Positions 8,001 through 12,349 of a DNA stretch of 12,349 nt are shown here, piece after piece. Below the pieces are notes generated by a model, which worked only from the letters and a program-made list of their open reading frames with translations, did not search any database and was not told where the DNA came from. The DNA lies in contig DFKM01000101.1 of NCBI GenBank assembly GCA_002373555.1, forward strand, positions 1 through 12,349, written 5' to 3'. The stretch's first letter is position 1. Each line of letters starts with the position of its first letter. The DNA is from Lachnospiraceae bacterium UBA3645 (GTDB lineage Bacteria > Bacillota > Clostridia > Lachnospirales > Lachnospiraceae). The translations under genes were made by a program, and so were the position numbers.

Positions 8001-11000
8001 CAGGGAAGCTCTTCGATATGATAGGTGTCATAGGGAAGCGCGCCCAGGCTGTCATTCACAGGTACGGAATTTCCATCCGGATCCATGCCGAACCAGAGGC
8101 CGGCGGCCGGATCCCCGTTCGTTTCATCTCCTGCGTTTGTCTTCACGCTGTGCTTAACCTTCGCGGAGCTGTAGCGGCCGTTCGCGTCGGTCATGACGAT
8201 ATGGCTCTCGCCTGTCGTCAGCGACGTGATCCGGAACGGGATATTCGCCATACCCTTCTGGGAGCCCGCACTGATCTTCCGGAGCGTAAAATCATTCCGG
8301 ATCACCTGCTCCTGCACGGCTTCCTTTCCCGTCAGATCGATCATCTGCCCGTCTTCCGTAACGGAGAAGGTGCGGGTATACGTTTCTTCCGGGAATTCTT
8401 CCGGAGACAGATACCCCTCCGGCGCTCCCGTCTCGCGGATCTCGTAGGTGCCGCAGGGAAGATCCCTCTCTCCGGTCTGCGCCGTGCCGTCTTCTCCCGT
8501 CACAATCGCCGTCACGACACCGCCGGTCTCCACTTCCTTCTCGTATCTGCCGTCGCCGTCCGTGTCGATATACACGGATGCTTTGGAGCGGTTGACGATC
8601 TCAAATTCCGCGCCGGCAAGCGAGGCGCCGCCGAGCGGCTGATTCTTCCCGGACTCCCGGTCGGTTTTCCCGATCTTCACGCCGCCCCGGAAGATCTCAT
8701 CCTTTGCCGTCAGCGCAATGACTTTATCCGCATCGGTCTTTTTGATCTCAAACGGAATATCCTCTGCCCGGAACCTTCCGTAAGGCGCTTTCAGCTCCCG
8801 CAGGATATAGCTGCCCTCCGTCAGTGCGTTCGCCGCTGTCTTCGCCGTGCCGTCCGCACCGATCGTAAGACCGCGCACAACCACATCGCCTTTTTTGTAC
8901 CGGAAGCCGTCCTGGTTGTCGATGTCGGCCGCCGCCAGGATATCGAACACCGCACCGGCCACCGGCGAATCGCCCTGCATGACCGGCTTCCCGGAATCCG
9001 CATCCAGCTTCAGAAGGCCGACAGGTACGAAAAAGGGGGCATTGGTCTCGGTATGCTGATTCTTTCCGCCCCGGATCTGCAGATCGACTGTCCTGTAATC
9101 CGCACGGTAACCGGCCGGGGACAGGATTTCCGTCAGCTGATAGGTGCCCTTCGGCAGATGCATAACGCGGGCAAAGCCGTCCGCACCGGTCGTGATCACG
9201 CCGGAGGCATCGATATCACCCCGGATCCCGTTCGCGGATGAAGGCGTCACCGTCTTGCCGTTCTGTGTCAGCCGGAATTTCGCGCCGGCCAGAGGCTTCG
9301 CAGTCCCCGCAGTCACCTTCTTTACTTCCAGATCTCCGTAATTCGGCTGGTCATACGCTTCCAGACGGATCACTCCGGCCGTCTGCGTGCTGCCGGCCGC
9401 TGTGATCTCCGCGGATTTCGTGCCGTCTGCATTCACCTTCTCCCGGATATTCACCGCGATCCCGGGACCGGCGGCGTCCTTTCCGCCGAAACGGAAGTGC
9501 ATGCCTTCGTTGCTGTAATCTTTCGTACCCGCGGTCTCCGTCACGGTCAGCGTGCCGAGCGGGATCACATACTTTCCGTTGACTTCATATACTTTCGTGC
9601 TTTCGACAAGATGCGCAGCATCGGATTTTGCCAGATAATGTGTCCGTCCGCCCGCGCTTTCCGGCATGGTCCGGACGGTCCAGCCCGCTGCCCGCGTACC
9701 CGCCTGTGCCTCCTGATACGATCCATATACGGCATTATAGTGATCCAGTCGGAAACGGATGTCCGACAGATCCATGCCCGCGGACGGCGCGCCGTCTGCG
9801 GTGAGCGCATCGAATTTTTCAATCTCAAGCTCCGCAAAGACCGGGATATCCTCTGCCTGCAGCCTGTTGGCGCCCGCATTCAGATTGACGGGGATGACCG
9901 TATCTGAAAGCTGATAGCCGCTTCCGGCTTTGATCTCCTTTGCATAAACGGTCTTCCCGATATAGGCCGTGCTGATCTCCGTCTCCGGCGTGCTGCCGTC
10001 CGCACCGCATGTCAGGACCAGGATCCGGTTCCGGTCGGCAGCCGCATCCGCCTCCGACGCATAGACCGCATACTGCGTGCCGGCAAGAGAATAGAGACTG
10101 TTGTTCTTCACCATTTCCGCATACGCTGCATTGTCACCGGACACGGTTTTTTCAATGGCCAGCGTCGCCGTATTGGTCCACTCCACCGTGAAAGAAGCCT
10201 CCCGGTCTCCCGCAGAGCTCTCCACGCACATCACCGGCTGGTAGTGATCGCCGGAAGACGATTTGCCGGCATCCAGAAGATACGCCTGAATATCCTTCGT
10301 ATATTTTCCTTTGGCCTTTACCTTCCACTGCCGCTCCATATCGCCTGCATGGGACAGCGCCGCGGTAAAATAAAATGCGGTTCCCGCCTCGATCGTCACC
10401 TTCACCGAACCGTCGGACTCCTTCGAACTTTTGCCGGTATCCGCATTGTGATACGTGACATATTTCGGAAGCGTGATCGTGATGCTGTTGCCTTCATCCG
10501 CCTTGAAGACATTCTCCGGCGTCTTTTGATAATCCGCGCCCTCCGGGACCGAAGCCGTAAGCTTCGTTTTCTGAAAGGAGATATTCGCGTCCGGGATCGA
10601 AGGCATGGAATCCGCGTAGTCAATCAGCGCATTGACGGCGGACCTTCCTTTGCTGTTTATGCAGTATGTCCAGTCATCGCTGCCGTAGATCTTCGCAGCC
10701 GTCCAGTGGACGATCCCATACTGTTCATTTTCCGTGTATCCGGTATTTCCCTTTTGTTTAAAGAAACAGTCGTCGCCGGACATGGAAGTACCGTAATAGA
10801 CCACCTTTGCCAGCTCTTTGCTGTCCTTGTACTCCTTTACGCCGACCTTTGTAAAGGAGCCGTCCGGTCCGGGAAAACGCGGCTCCACACAGTAGGCATC
10901 CTGGTCAATCTTATTTCCCTCACTGTCTGTAAAGGAGACATGATACCGTCCGGTAGAGCCGTCGCCGACATCACCGAAGCCGACCCACTGTGTGCGGTCG

Positions 11001-11599
11001 ATCTTTGCGCTCGTCGTATAATCCGGCGATGGCACGGCTTTCATCATTGCCGGTTCGCTCGACAGCGAAGGGGCCGGCGTCTCTGCAGGGATGGTCTGCA
11101 TTTCCGCAGCGGCCGACGTCTCCGCCGGCAATGTTTCCGTCGGCAATGTCTCCGCCGGCAATGTTTCCGCCGGCAGGGTCTCCGCCGGCTGTGAAACTTC
11201 CCGTGCAGTGGTCTCCTGTTCAGTTTCCGCGGGCTCGGGCCGGGTTTCCGCTGCCGTGTGGTCTTCACTCCCGGATTCTTTCTTCGCCGTTTCTCCGGTC
11301 TCCGGCACCGTTTTCTTTGTTTCCTCAGCGGCTGTATGTGCCGCCGTTGTTTCCGGCGCCGGTTCCGGAATTGTCTCCGCTGCCGGTTCCGGCAGTATTT
11401 CCTCCGTGGCTTCCGTTTCCGCCGCTTCCGTCTCTGCAGCGGTTCCGGATTCTGCCGTTGATTCCGCTGCTTCCGTCATGATGGATGCGCTCCCCGCCGG
11501 CATCACGGCACAGGCTTCCATCGGCGTCGAAACCGCCAGAAGCACAGCCGCTGCCAGCGCTGCCGCACGCATCCCGATCGTTCGCATTCTGCTCTTCAT
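5015..11599 (-). CDS. Giant sortase-anchored VaFE-repeat surface protein (TIE-type adhesin), 2194 aa
   Basis: Predicted wall-attached adhesin held together by self-formed covalent bonds. Residues 1 to about 34 are a signal peptide (basic start, Ala/Leu core). Residues 42-185 are a Pro/Glu/Thr/Ala-rich stalk containing an ETLPA tandem repeat. Residues 195-478 resemble a thioester head domain (C237 in AYCVEPRF; EQYGIVHW with Q293). About six SpaA/Cna-B-like domains follow (480-1235) and then seven VaFE repeats (1240-2105). The tail is Glu/Thr-rich, then six glycines (2145-2150), the sorting motif SPKTG (2160-2164), a membrane helix (about 2169-2189) and HRKK. AAGGAAGG before ATG 11597-11599 supports the start. 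The gene stands alone with its own terminator; no sortase gene is in the window. The frame is intact, with no frameshift. Host target and binding function are unknown; adhesion is inferred from architecture. Confidence 0.93.
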   Translation of the reverse strand: MKSRMRTIGMRAAALAAAVLLAVSTPMEACAVMPAGSASIMTEAAESTAESGTAAETEAAETEATEEILPEPAAETIPEPAPETTAAHTAAEETKKTVPETGETAKKESGSEDHTAAETRPEPAETEQETTAREVSQPAETLPAETLPAETLPTETLPAETSAAAEMQTIPAETPAPSLSSEPAMMKAVPSPDYTTSAKIDRTQWVGFGDVGDGSTGRYHVSFTDSEGNKIDQDAYCVEPRFPGPDGSFTKVGVKEYKDSKELAKVVYYGTSMSGDDCFFKQKGNTGYTENEQYGIVHWTAAKIYGSDDWTYCINSKGRSAVNALIDYADSMPSIPDANISFQKTKLTASVPEGADYQKTPENVFKADEGNSITITLPKYVTYHNADTGKSSKESDGSVKVTIEAGTAFYFTAALSHAGDMERQWKVKAKGKYTKDIQAYLLDAGKSSSGDHYQPVMCVESSAGDREASFTVEWTNTATLAIEKTVSGDNAAYAEMVKNNSLYSLAGTQYAVYASEADAAADRNRILVLTCGADGSTPETEISTAYIGKTVYAKEIKAGSGYQLSDTVIPVNLNAGANRLQAEDIPVFAELEIEKFDALTADGAPSAGMDLSDIRFRLDHYNAVYGSYQEAQAGTRAAGWTVRTMPESAGGRTHYLAKSDAAHLVESTKVYEVNGKYVIPLGTLTVTETAGTKDYSNEGMHFRFGGKDAAGPGIAVNIREKVNADGTKSAEITAAGSTQTAGVIRLEAYDQPNYGDLEVKKVTAGTAKPLAGAKFRLTQNGKTVTPSSANGIRGDIDASGVITTGADGFARVMHLPKGTYQLTEILSPAGYRADYRTVDLQIRGGKNQHTETNAPFFVPVGLLKLDADSGKPVMQGDSPVAGAVFDILAAADIDNQDGFRYKKGDVVVRGLTIGADGTAKTAANALTEGSYILRELKAPYGRFRAEDIPFEIKKTDADKVIALTAKDEIFRGGVKIGKTDRESGKNQPLGGASLAGAEFEIVNRSKASVYIDTDGDGRYEKEVETGGVVTAIVTGEDGTAQTGERDLPCGTYEIRETGAPEGYLSPEEFPEETYTRTFSVTEDGQMIDLTGKEAVQEQVIRNDFTLRKISAGSQKGMANIPFRITSLTTGESHIVMTDANGRYSSAKVKHSVKTNAGDETNGDPAAGLWFGMDPDGNSVPVNDSLGALPYDTYHIEELPCSANEGMRMWEDVFTIENDRAYQGAAAVDLSSIENEGGPVIGTQAQAGNGGQYAAADSAVTLTDTVTYARLTEGKQYVLITSLVEKGSGEAVRDPDGNAVSVKKKFRAGTSFGTVRTKLTLDASALAGKDVVFFEELYAADENGEIPEDAKPAAEHKDPEDPDQTIHFCSIRTQAVNPDTGLNILLAEENAVIIDTVIYSNLQPGEKYRLSGILMDQKTGEAVKVNGQTVTTEKTFVPKEADSSVPVQFTFDASGCAGQNLVVFETLTKDGTTLAVHEDLRDAAQTLHVPEVETHAYDAETKEQTAIFREVLQVADEVTYRNLIPGTEYTFNGILMDQETGEPLTYEAGEPVTAQVKHTPQEPDGSVILTFTFKNVTLTGRRIVAFETVRVGDTPVAVHADLQDVPQTVWFPQIRTSAADGTNGTHTLSADEAAVITDTVLYDHVQPGERYVIRGTLMSKDTGEPVMEKDAPVTAQDAFTAETESGSRRLQFTFSLTGRTDSGYVVFEELFHVTEENGEGTLAAEHKDLTDPDQTVSVSSLHTEAADAVTGLHEGNASEKTVTVKDSVSYIGLTPGKEYTVRGTLMKKSDGTPLTLADGTPVTAEKTFTPDTPAGACELTFTFPGELVRGESVVAFEKVLIGETEVAAHEDLTDPEQTVSYPEIRTSAKDQTSGGSQMLAAANAALTDTVTYRNLQPKKTYTIRGLLMNAADGKPLLAGDKEVIAQKEFVPEAAEGTIDLEFTLDASALAGTTVVVFEELYAGDAKLGSHEDISDTAQSVYVPEIRTTAKDAVSGNHAGVRQEEIRIIDTVTYANLIPGKEYTLSGVLMNKETKESMKRENGEEIRASVTFTPEASFGEAALEFVFRETELTAVSVVAFEELLSEGSTVAVHADLNDADQTVTYPEKEEPETETAEETTAEETKEETSTQAGSETTSAEKEKRGSGGGGGGNTVKSTPKTSPKTGDASDPLFWALLLAAAGAMTAGLAVFSHRKK
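5018..5122 (-). other. Cell-wall sorting signal (SPKTG, membrane helix, basic tail)
   Basis: Encodes residues 2160-2194: SPKTGDASDP, a hydrophobic helix rich in Leu and Ala, then HRKK. It is an LPXTG-like signal with Ser in place of Leu. (S/P)PXTG motifs are the substrates of Clostridioides difficile sortase B, so a sortase of similar specificity is inferred. The preceding residues STPKT look like a near copy of the motif but lack the glycine. Confidence 0.88.
5285..7882 (-). repeat. Seven tandem VaFE repeats (predicted ester-bond domains)
   Basis: Seven units of 121-130 residues, diverged in sequence: 7493-7882, 7130-7492, 6764-7129, 6383-6763, 6014-6382, 5651-6013 and 5285-5650. Each begins near xxTxA (Thr 1242, 1372, 1493, 1615, 1742, 1865, 1986). 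Each has D[TSE]V (Asp 1263, 1394, 1515, 1637, 1765, 1887, 2008) and a [VF][VAF]FE core (Glu 1334, 1464, 1586, 1707, 1836, 1957, 2079). Each ends in HxDxxDxxQ[TS], with His and Gln exactly eight apart (1355/1363, 1476/1484, 1598/1606, 1725/1733, 1848/1856, 1969/1977, 2091/2099). Thr, Gln, His, Glu and Asp are the residues that form and assist the Thr-Gln ester bond in the Clostridium perfringens adhesin Cpe0147. The equivalence here is by motif reading only. Confidence 0.85.
7895..10162 (-). other. About six SpaA/Cna-B-like isopeptide domains of the surface protein
   Basis: Residues 480-1235 hold a series of domains that start with a lysine-bearing strand and end with a glutamate in the pattern Y.l.E...P.GY. 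Likely Lys/Glu pairs are K484/E555, K595/E688, K760 or K761/E824, K864/E935, K975 or K978/E1056 and K1108/E1196 or E1197. Examples of the ends are YQLTEILSPAGY and YEIRETGAPEGY. In such domains Lys forms an isopeptide bond with Asn or Asp, assisted by the Glu. Asn/Asp partners were not assigned, and the first, second and sixth domains are the least typical. Confidence 0.7.
8534..8566 (-). other. DxDxDG calcium-type loop inside a SpaA-like domain
   Basis: Encodes residues 1012-1022 (DTDGDGRYEKE). D1012, D1014 and D1016 followed by G1017 match the first half of an EF-hand or dockerin loop, but position 12 is Val, so it is incomplete. Short DxDxDG loops occur in bacterial surface proteins as calcium sites. 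Calcium binding is an inference. Confidence 0.45.
10166..11017 (-). other. N-terminal head domain, probably of thioester type
   Basis: Encodes residues 195-478, the first folded part after the stalk. C237 sits in DAYCVEPRFPGPDG, the context seen around the thioester Cys in TED domains. ENEQYGIVHW (Q293) is a divergent counterpart of the TQxAIW motif. The Cys-Gln distance is 56 residues, and three more Cys (278, 313, 458) could form disulphides. The YCVEP motif fits the family better than the Gln motif does, so thioester formation is uncertain. Confidence 0.5.
11121..11190 (-). repeat. 15-base tandem repeat, about 4.7 copies
   Basis: On the plus strand units of TCCGCCGGCAATGTY repeat at 11121, 11136, 11151, 11166 and, partly, 11181, with one to three changes per unit. 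In the gene they encode the five-residue ETLPA/ETLPT repeat of the stalk (about residues 138-160). The unit is a multiple of three, so copy-number change would keep the frame. Confidence 0.9.
11501..11599 (-). other. Signal peptide of the surface protein
   Basis: Residues 1 to about 33 begin with MKSRMRTIGMR (four basic residues), continue with the hydrophobic stretch AAALAAAVLLAVS and reach a small-residue region near ACAVMPAG. This is a standard Sec signal. The exact cleavage site is uncertain. C30 is not in a lipobox, so it is not a lipoprotein. Confidence 0.85.
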
Positions 11600-11682
11600 T
11601 TTCCTTCCTTTCTTTGATCTCGTTTGTATTTATATAAAAGGTCTGCCGGCCTGTTGTTTTCCGTCCACTACAAAAGCGCACG

Positions 11683-11688
11683 ATTATA
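11683..11688 (-). promoter_or_regulatory. Possible -10 box for the surface-protein gene
   Basis: The minus strand reads TATAAT here, about 84 bases before the start codon, in an AT-rich stretch. No recognisable -35 box lies 16-18 bases upstream (the 17-base position reads AAACGG). The true promoter may therefore need an activator or lie elsewhere in the region. Confidence 0.3.
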
Positions 11689-11714
11689 TAAGGAAAAAAC
11701 TTCTCCCGTTTATG

Positions 11715-11911
11715 TATAATCAGCATGGGAAAGGCTGCGTTTTCCTGCAGATCATGGTGAGCGTAGCATAAGAACAGCGTATCCCGCGGACACTTCCTGT
11801 GCCGGTTTGTCACGGATCTGCCGGATCGTTTCCTTCCGTTTCCTGCGGTCACCCGCAGTCACCGGAAGTACCAGCGACGGACGACCTTCGTCGTCCGCTT
11901 TATGTTTTCTT
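11715..11911 (+). ncRNA. Candidate structured RNA of unknown family
   Basis: A plus-strand TATAAT (11715-11720, preceded by TATG but with no clear -35 box) is followed by three hairpins. The first is at 11787-11804 (six pairs with a bulged A). The second is at 11833-11868, where an outer stem CTTCCG/CGGAAG encloses an inner stem CTGCGG/CCGCAG, with a 4x4 internal loop and a TCAC tetraloop. The third is the terminator-like stem at 11878-11897. The unit would make an RNA of about 180 bases. It matches none of the common RNA families I checked by eye (6S, SRP, tmRNA, RNase P, common riboswitches). It may instead be GC-rich sequence with chance pairing. Confidence 0.25.
11878..11911 (+). terminator. 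Terminator-like hairpin upstream of the activase promoter
   Basis: A perfect 8-base-pair stem CGGACGAC/GTCGTCCG with loop CTTC is followed by CTTTATGTTTTCTT, an imperfect U-rich tract. It reads on the plus strand although no plus-strand gene precedes it. It may shield the activase promoter from readthrough or end a small RNA. Confidence 0.55.
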
Positions 11912-11914
11912 AAC

Positions 11915-11943
11915 TTGTAAATAACAGGAAAAAGATTTATATT
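11915..11943 (+). promoter_or_regulatory. Sigma-A type promoter of the activase gene
   Basis: TTGTAA (11915-11920), a 17-base spacer and TATATT (11938-11943) give 4 of 6 and 5 of 6 matches to the consensus. Transcription would begin near 11950, leaving a leader of about 24 bases that is nearly all ribosome binding site, with no room for a riboswitch after the start point. Confidence 0.65.
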
Positions 11944-11960
11944 AGAATGACGACTTTTTA

Positions 11961-11976
11961 GGAGGAGATCCCCTTG
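11961..11976 (+). promoter_or_regulatory. Ribosome binding site deciding a TTG start
   Basis: GGAGGA at 11961-11966 stands 7-8 bases before TTG 11974-11976. The conserved DIGSTTVK region begins nine residues later, leaving no room for a downstream start. The first in-frame ATG is at about codon 62, after the phosphate-binding motif, so TTG is the start. Confidence 0.85.
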
Positions 11977-12349
11977 GAAAAGCATTACAGTCTTGGCATC
12001 GATATCGGATCCACCACGGTCAAGATCGCCGTGATCGACGATGAACGCCATGTACTATTTTCAGACTATAAAAGACATCTGGCGCACATCCAGGAAACGC
12101 TGGCCGAGCTTCTGTCGGAAGCCCGCGCACAGCTCGGGAATGTGATCCTGCACCCGATGATCACCGGCAGCGGCGGCCTGACGCTCGCGAACCATCTGCA
12201 TGTACCGTTCGTACAGGAGGTGGTCTCCGTGGCTTCCGCGCTGGAGTACTATTCTCCGAAGACCGATGTTGCGATCGAGCTCGGCGGAGAGGATGCGAAG
12301 ATCATTTATTTCACCGGCGGCGTCGACCAGCGCATGAACGGCATCTGCG
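11974..12349 (+). CDS. Acyl-CoA dehydratase activase (BadF/BadG/HgdC ATPase family), N-terminal 125 residues
   Basis: ASKHA-fold ATPase that drives one electron into a 2-hydroxyacyl-CoA dehydratase or related enzyme, as in anaerobic amino-acid fermentation. The visible part opens with the phosphate-binding motif LGIDIGSTTVKIAVID (7-22). It continues with TGSGG (64-68) and IELGGEDAKI (101-110), and ends in QRMNGIC. In HgdC-type activators a Cys at this place binds the [4Fe-4S] cluster at the dimer interface; C125 is the last complete codon of the window. The IELGGEDAK and QRMNGIC wording resembles the long activases that carry two ATPase domains and a dehydratase-like part, but the length cannot be seen. 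Transcribed away from the surface-protein gene from its own promoter. Confidence 0.93.
   Translation, partial: MEKHYSLGIDIGSTTVKIAVIDDERHVLFSDYKRHLAHIQETLAELLSEARAQLGNVILHPMITGSGGLTLANHLHVPFVQEVVSVASALEYYSPKTDVAIELGGEDAKIIYFTGGVDQRMNGIC

Larger units (their letters stand above)
11600..11973. other. Divergent intergenic region, 374 bases
   Basis: It separates the minus-strand surface-protein gene from the plus-strand activase gene. From left to right it holds the surface-protein ribosome binding site (AAGGAAGG, complement of 11603-11610), an AT-rich leader, TATAAT boxes on both strands near 11683-11720, a GC-rich hairpin-forming segment (11787-11897) ending in a terminator-like structure, and the activase promoter and ribosome binding site. 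No convincing protein-coding gene is seen. A minus-strand open frame crosses 11752-12051 but lies antisense to the activase gene at one end. Confidence 0.7.

Noticed and set aside
11294..11308. VPETG, an LPXTG-like motif in the N-terminal stalk of the surface protein
   Set aside because: Sortase signals need a following hydrophobic helix and basic tail at the C-terminus. Here the motif lies at residues 98-102 in a low-complexity region, so it is coincidental.
11325..11852. Minus-strand open frame of 175 codons overlapping the start of the surface-protein gene
   Set aside because: It is in another frame from the real gene, has low-complexity Gly/Asn/Arg-rich sequence where it overlaps the stalk region, and shows no domain.
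11752..12051. Minus-strand open frame of 99 codons across the intergenic region
   Set aside because: Its first part is antisense to the activase gene, including its promoter, ribosome binding site and conserved motif. The last part (RRKRKETIRQIRDKPAQEV) looks protein-like but matches nothing I know. A gene remnant cannot be excluded.

Overview
The window suggests a GC-rich member of the Clostridia, most likely Lachnospiraceae. This rests on four things: the ClpX-like/gdpP/rplI/dnaB gene order, a Thr/Glu-rich VaFE-repeat surface protein ending in an SPKTG sorting signal, a 2-hydroxyacyl-CoA dehydratase activase typical of amino-acid-fermenting anaerobes, and strong GGAGG ribosome binding sites. 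The assignment is inferred from gene content only.

Layout. Positions 1-4846 (minus strand) hold one tight operon, read right to left. It starts with a ClpX-family AAA+ unfoldase carrying a long acidic insert (4846-3242). This overlaps by 8 bases the c-di-AMP phosphodiesterase gene gdpP (3249-1255). After 12 bases comes rplI, ribosomal protein L9 (1242-796), and after 43 bases dnaB, the replicative helicase (752 to beyond the left edge). A good sigma-A type promoter (4900-4928) precedes the operon. The gdpP-rplI-dnaB order is a known conserved Firmicutes block; the ClpX-like gene at its head is the unusual member.

Positions 5015-11599 (minus strand) are one very large gene for a 2194-residue, sortase-anchored surface protein. 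From N to C it has a signal peptide, a Pro/Thr/Glu/Ala-rich stalk, a probable thioester-type head domain, about six SpaA/Cna-B-like isopeptide domains, seven VaFE repeats, and a wall-spanning tail with SPKTG, a membrane helix and basic residues. Every VaFE repeat carries the Thr/Asp/Glu/His/Gln set expected for a self-formed Thr-Gln ester cross-link. This is the layout of a thioester-isopeptide-ester (TIE) type adhesin. A strong terminator (4977-5002) follows it.

Positions 11600-11973 are a 374-base divergent intergenic region with weak promoter elements for the surface protein, a hairpin-rich segment ending in a plus-strand terminator-like structure, and a good promoter for the gene on the right. 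From 11974 (plus strand, TTG start) runs the N-terminal part of an acyl-CoA dehydratase activase, cut by the right edge.

How the parts fit: the left operon combines replication, translation, second-messenger turnover and protein unfolding under one promoter. The surface protein and the activase look like separate transcription units. The points most worth following are the ClpX paralog, which lacks the RKH pore-loop motif, and the seven-fold ester-bond array of the giant adhesin.
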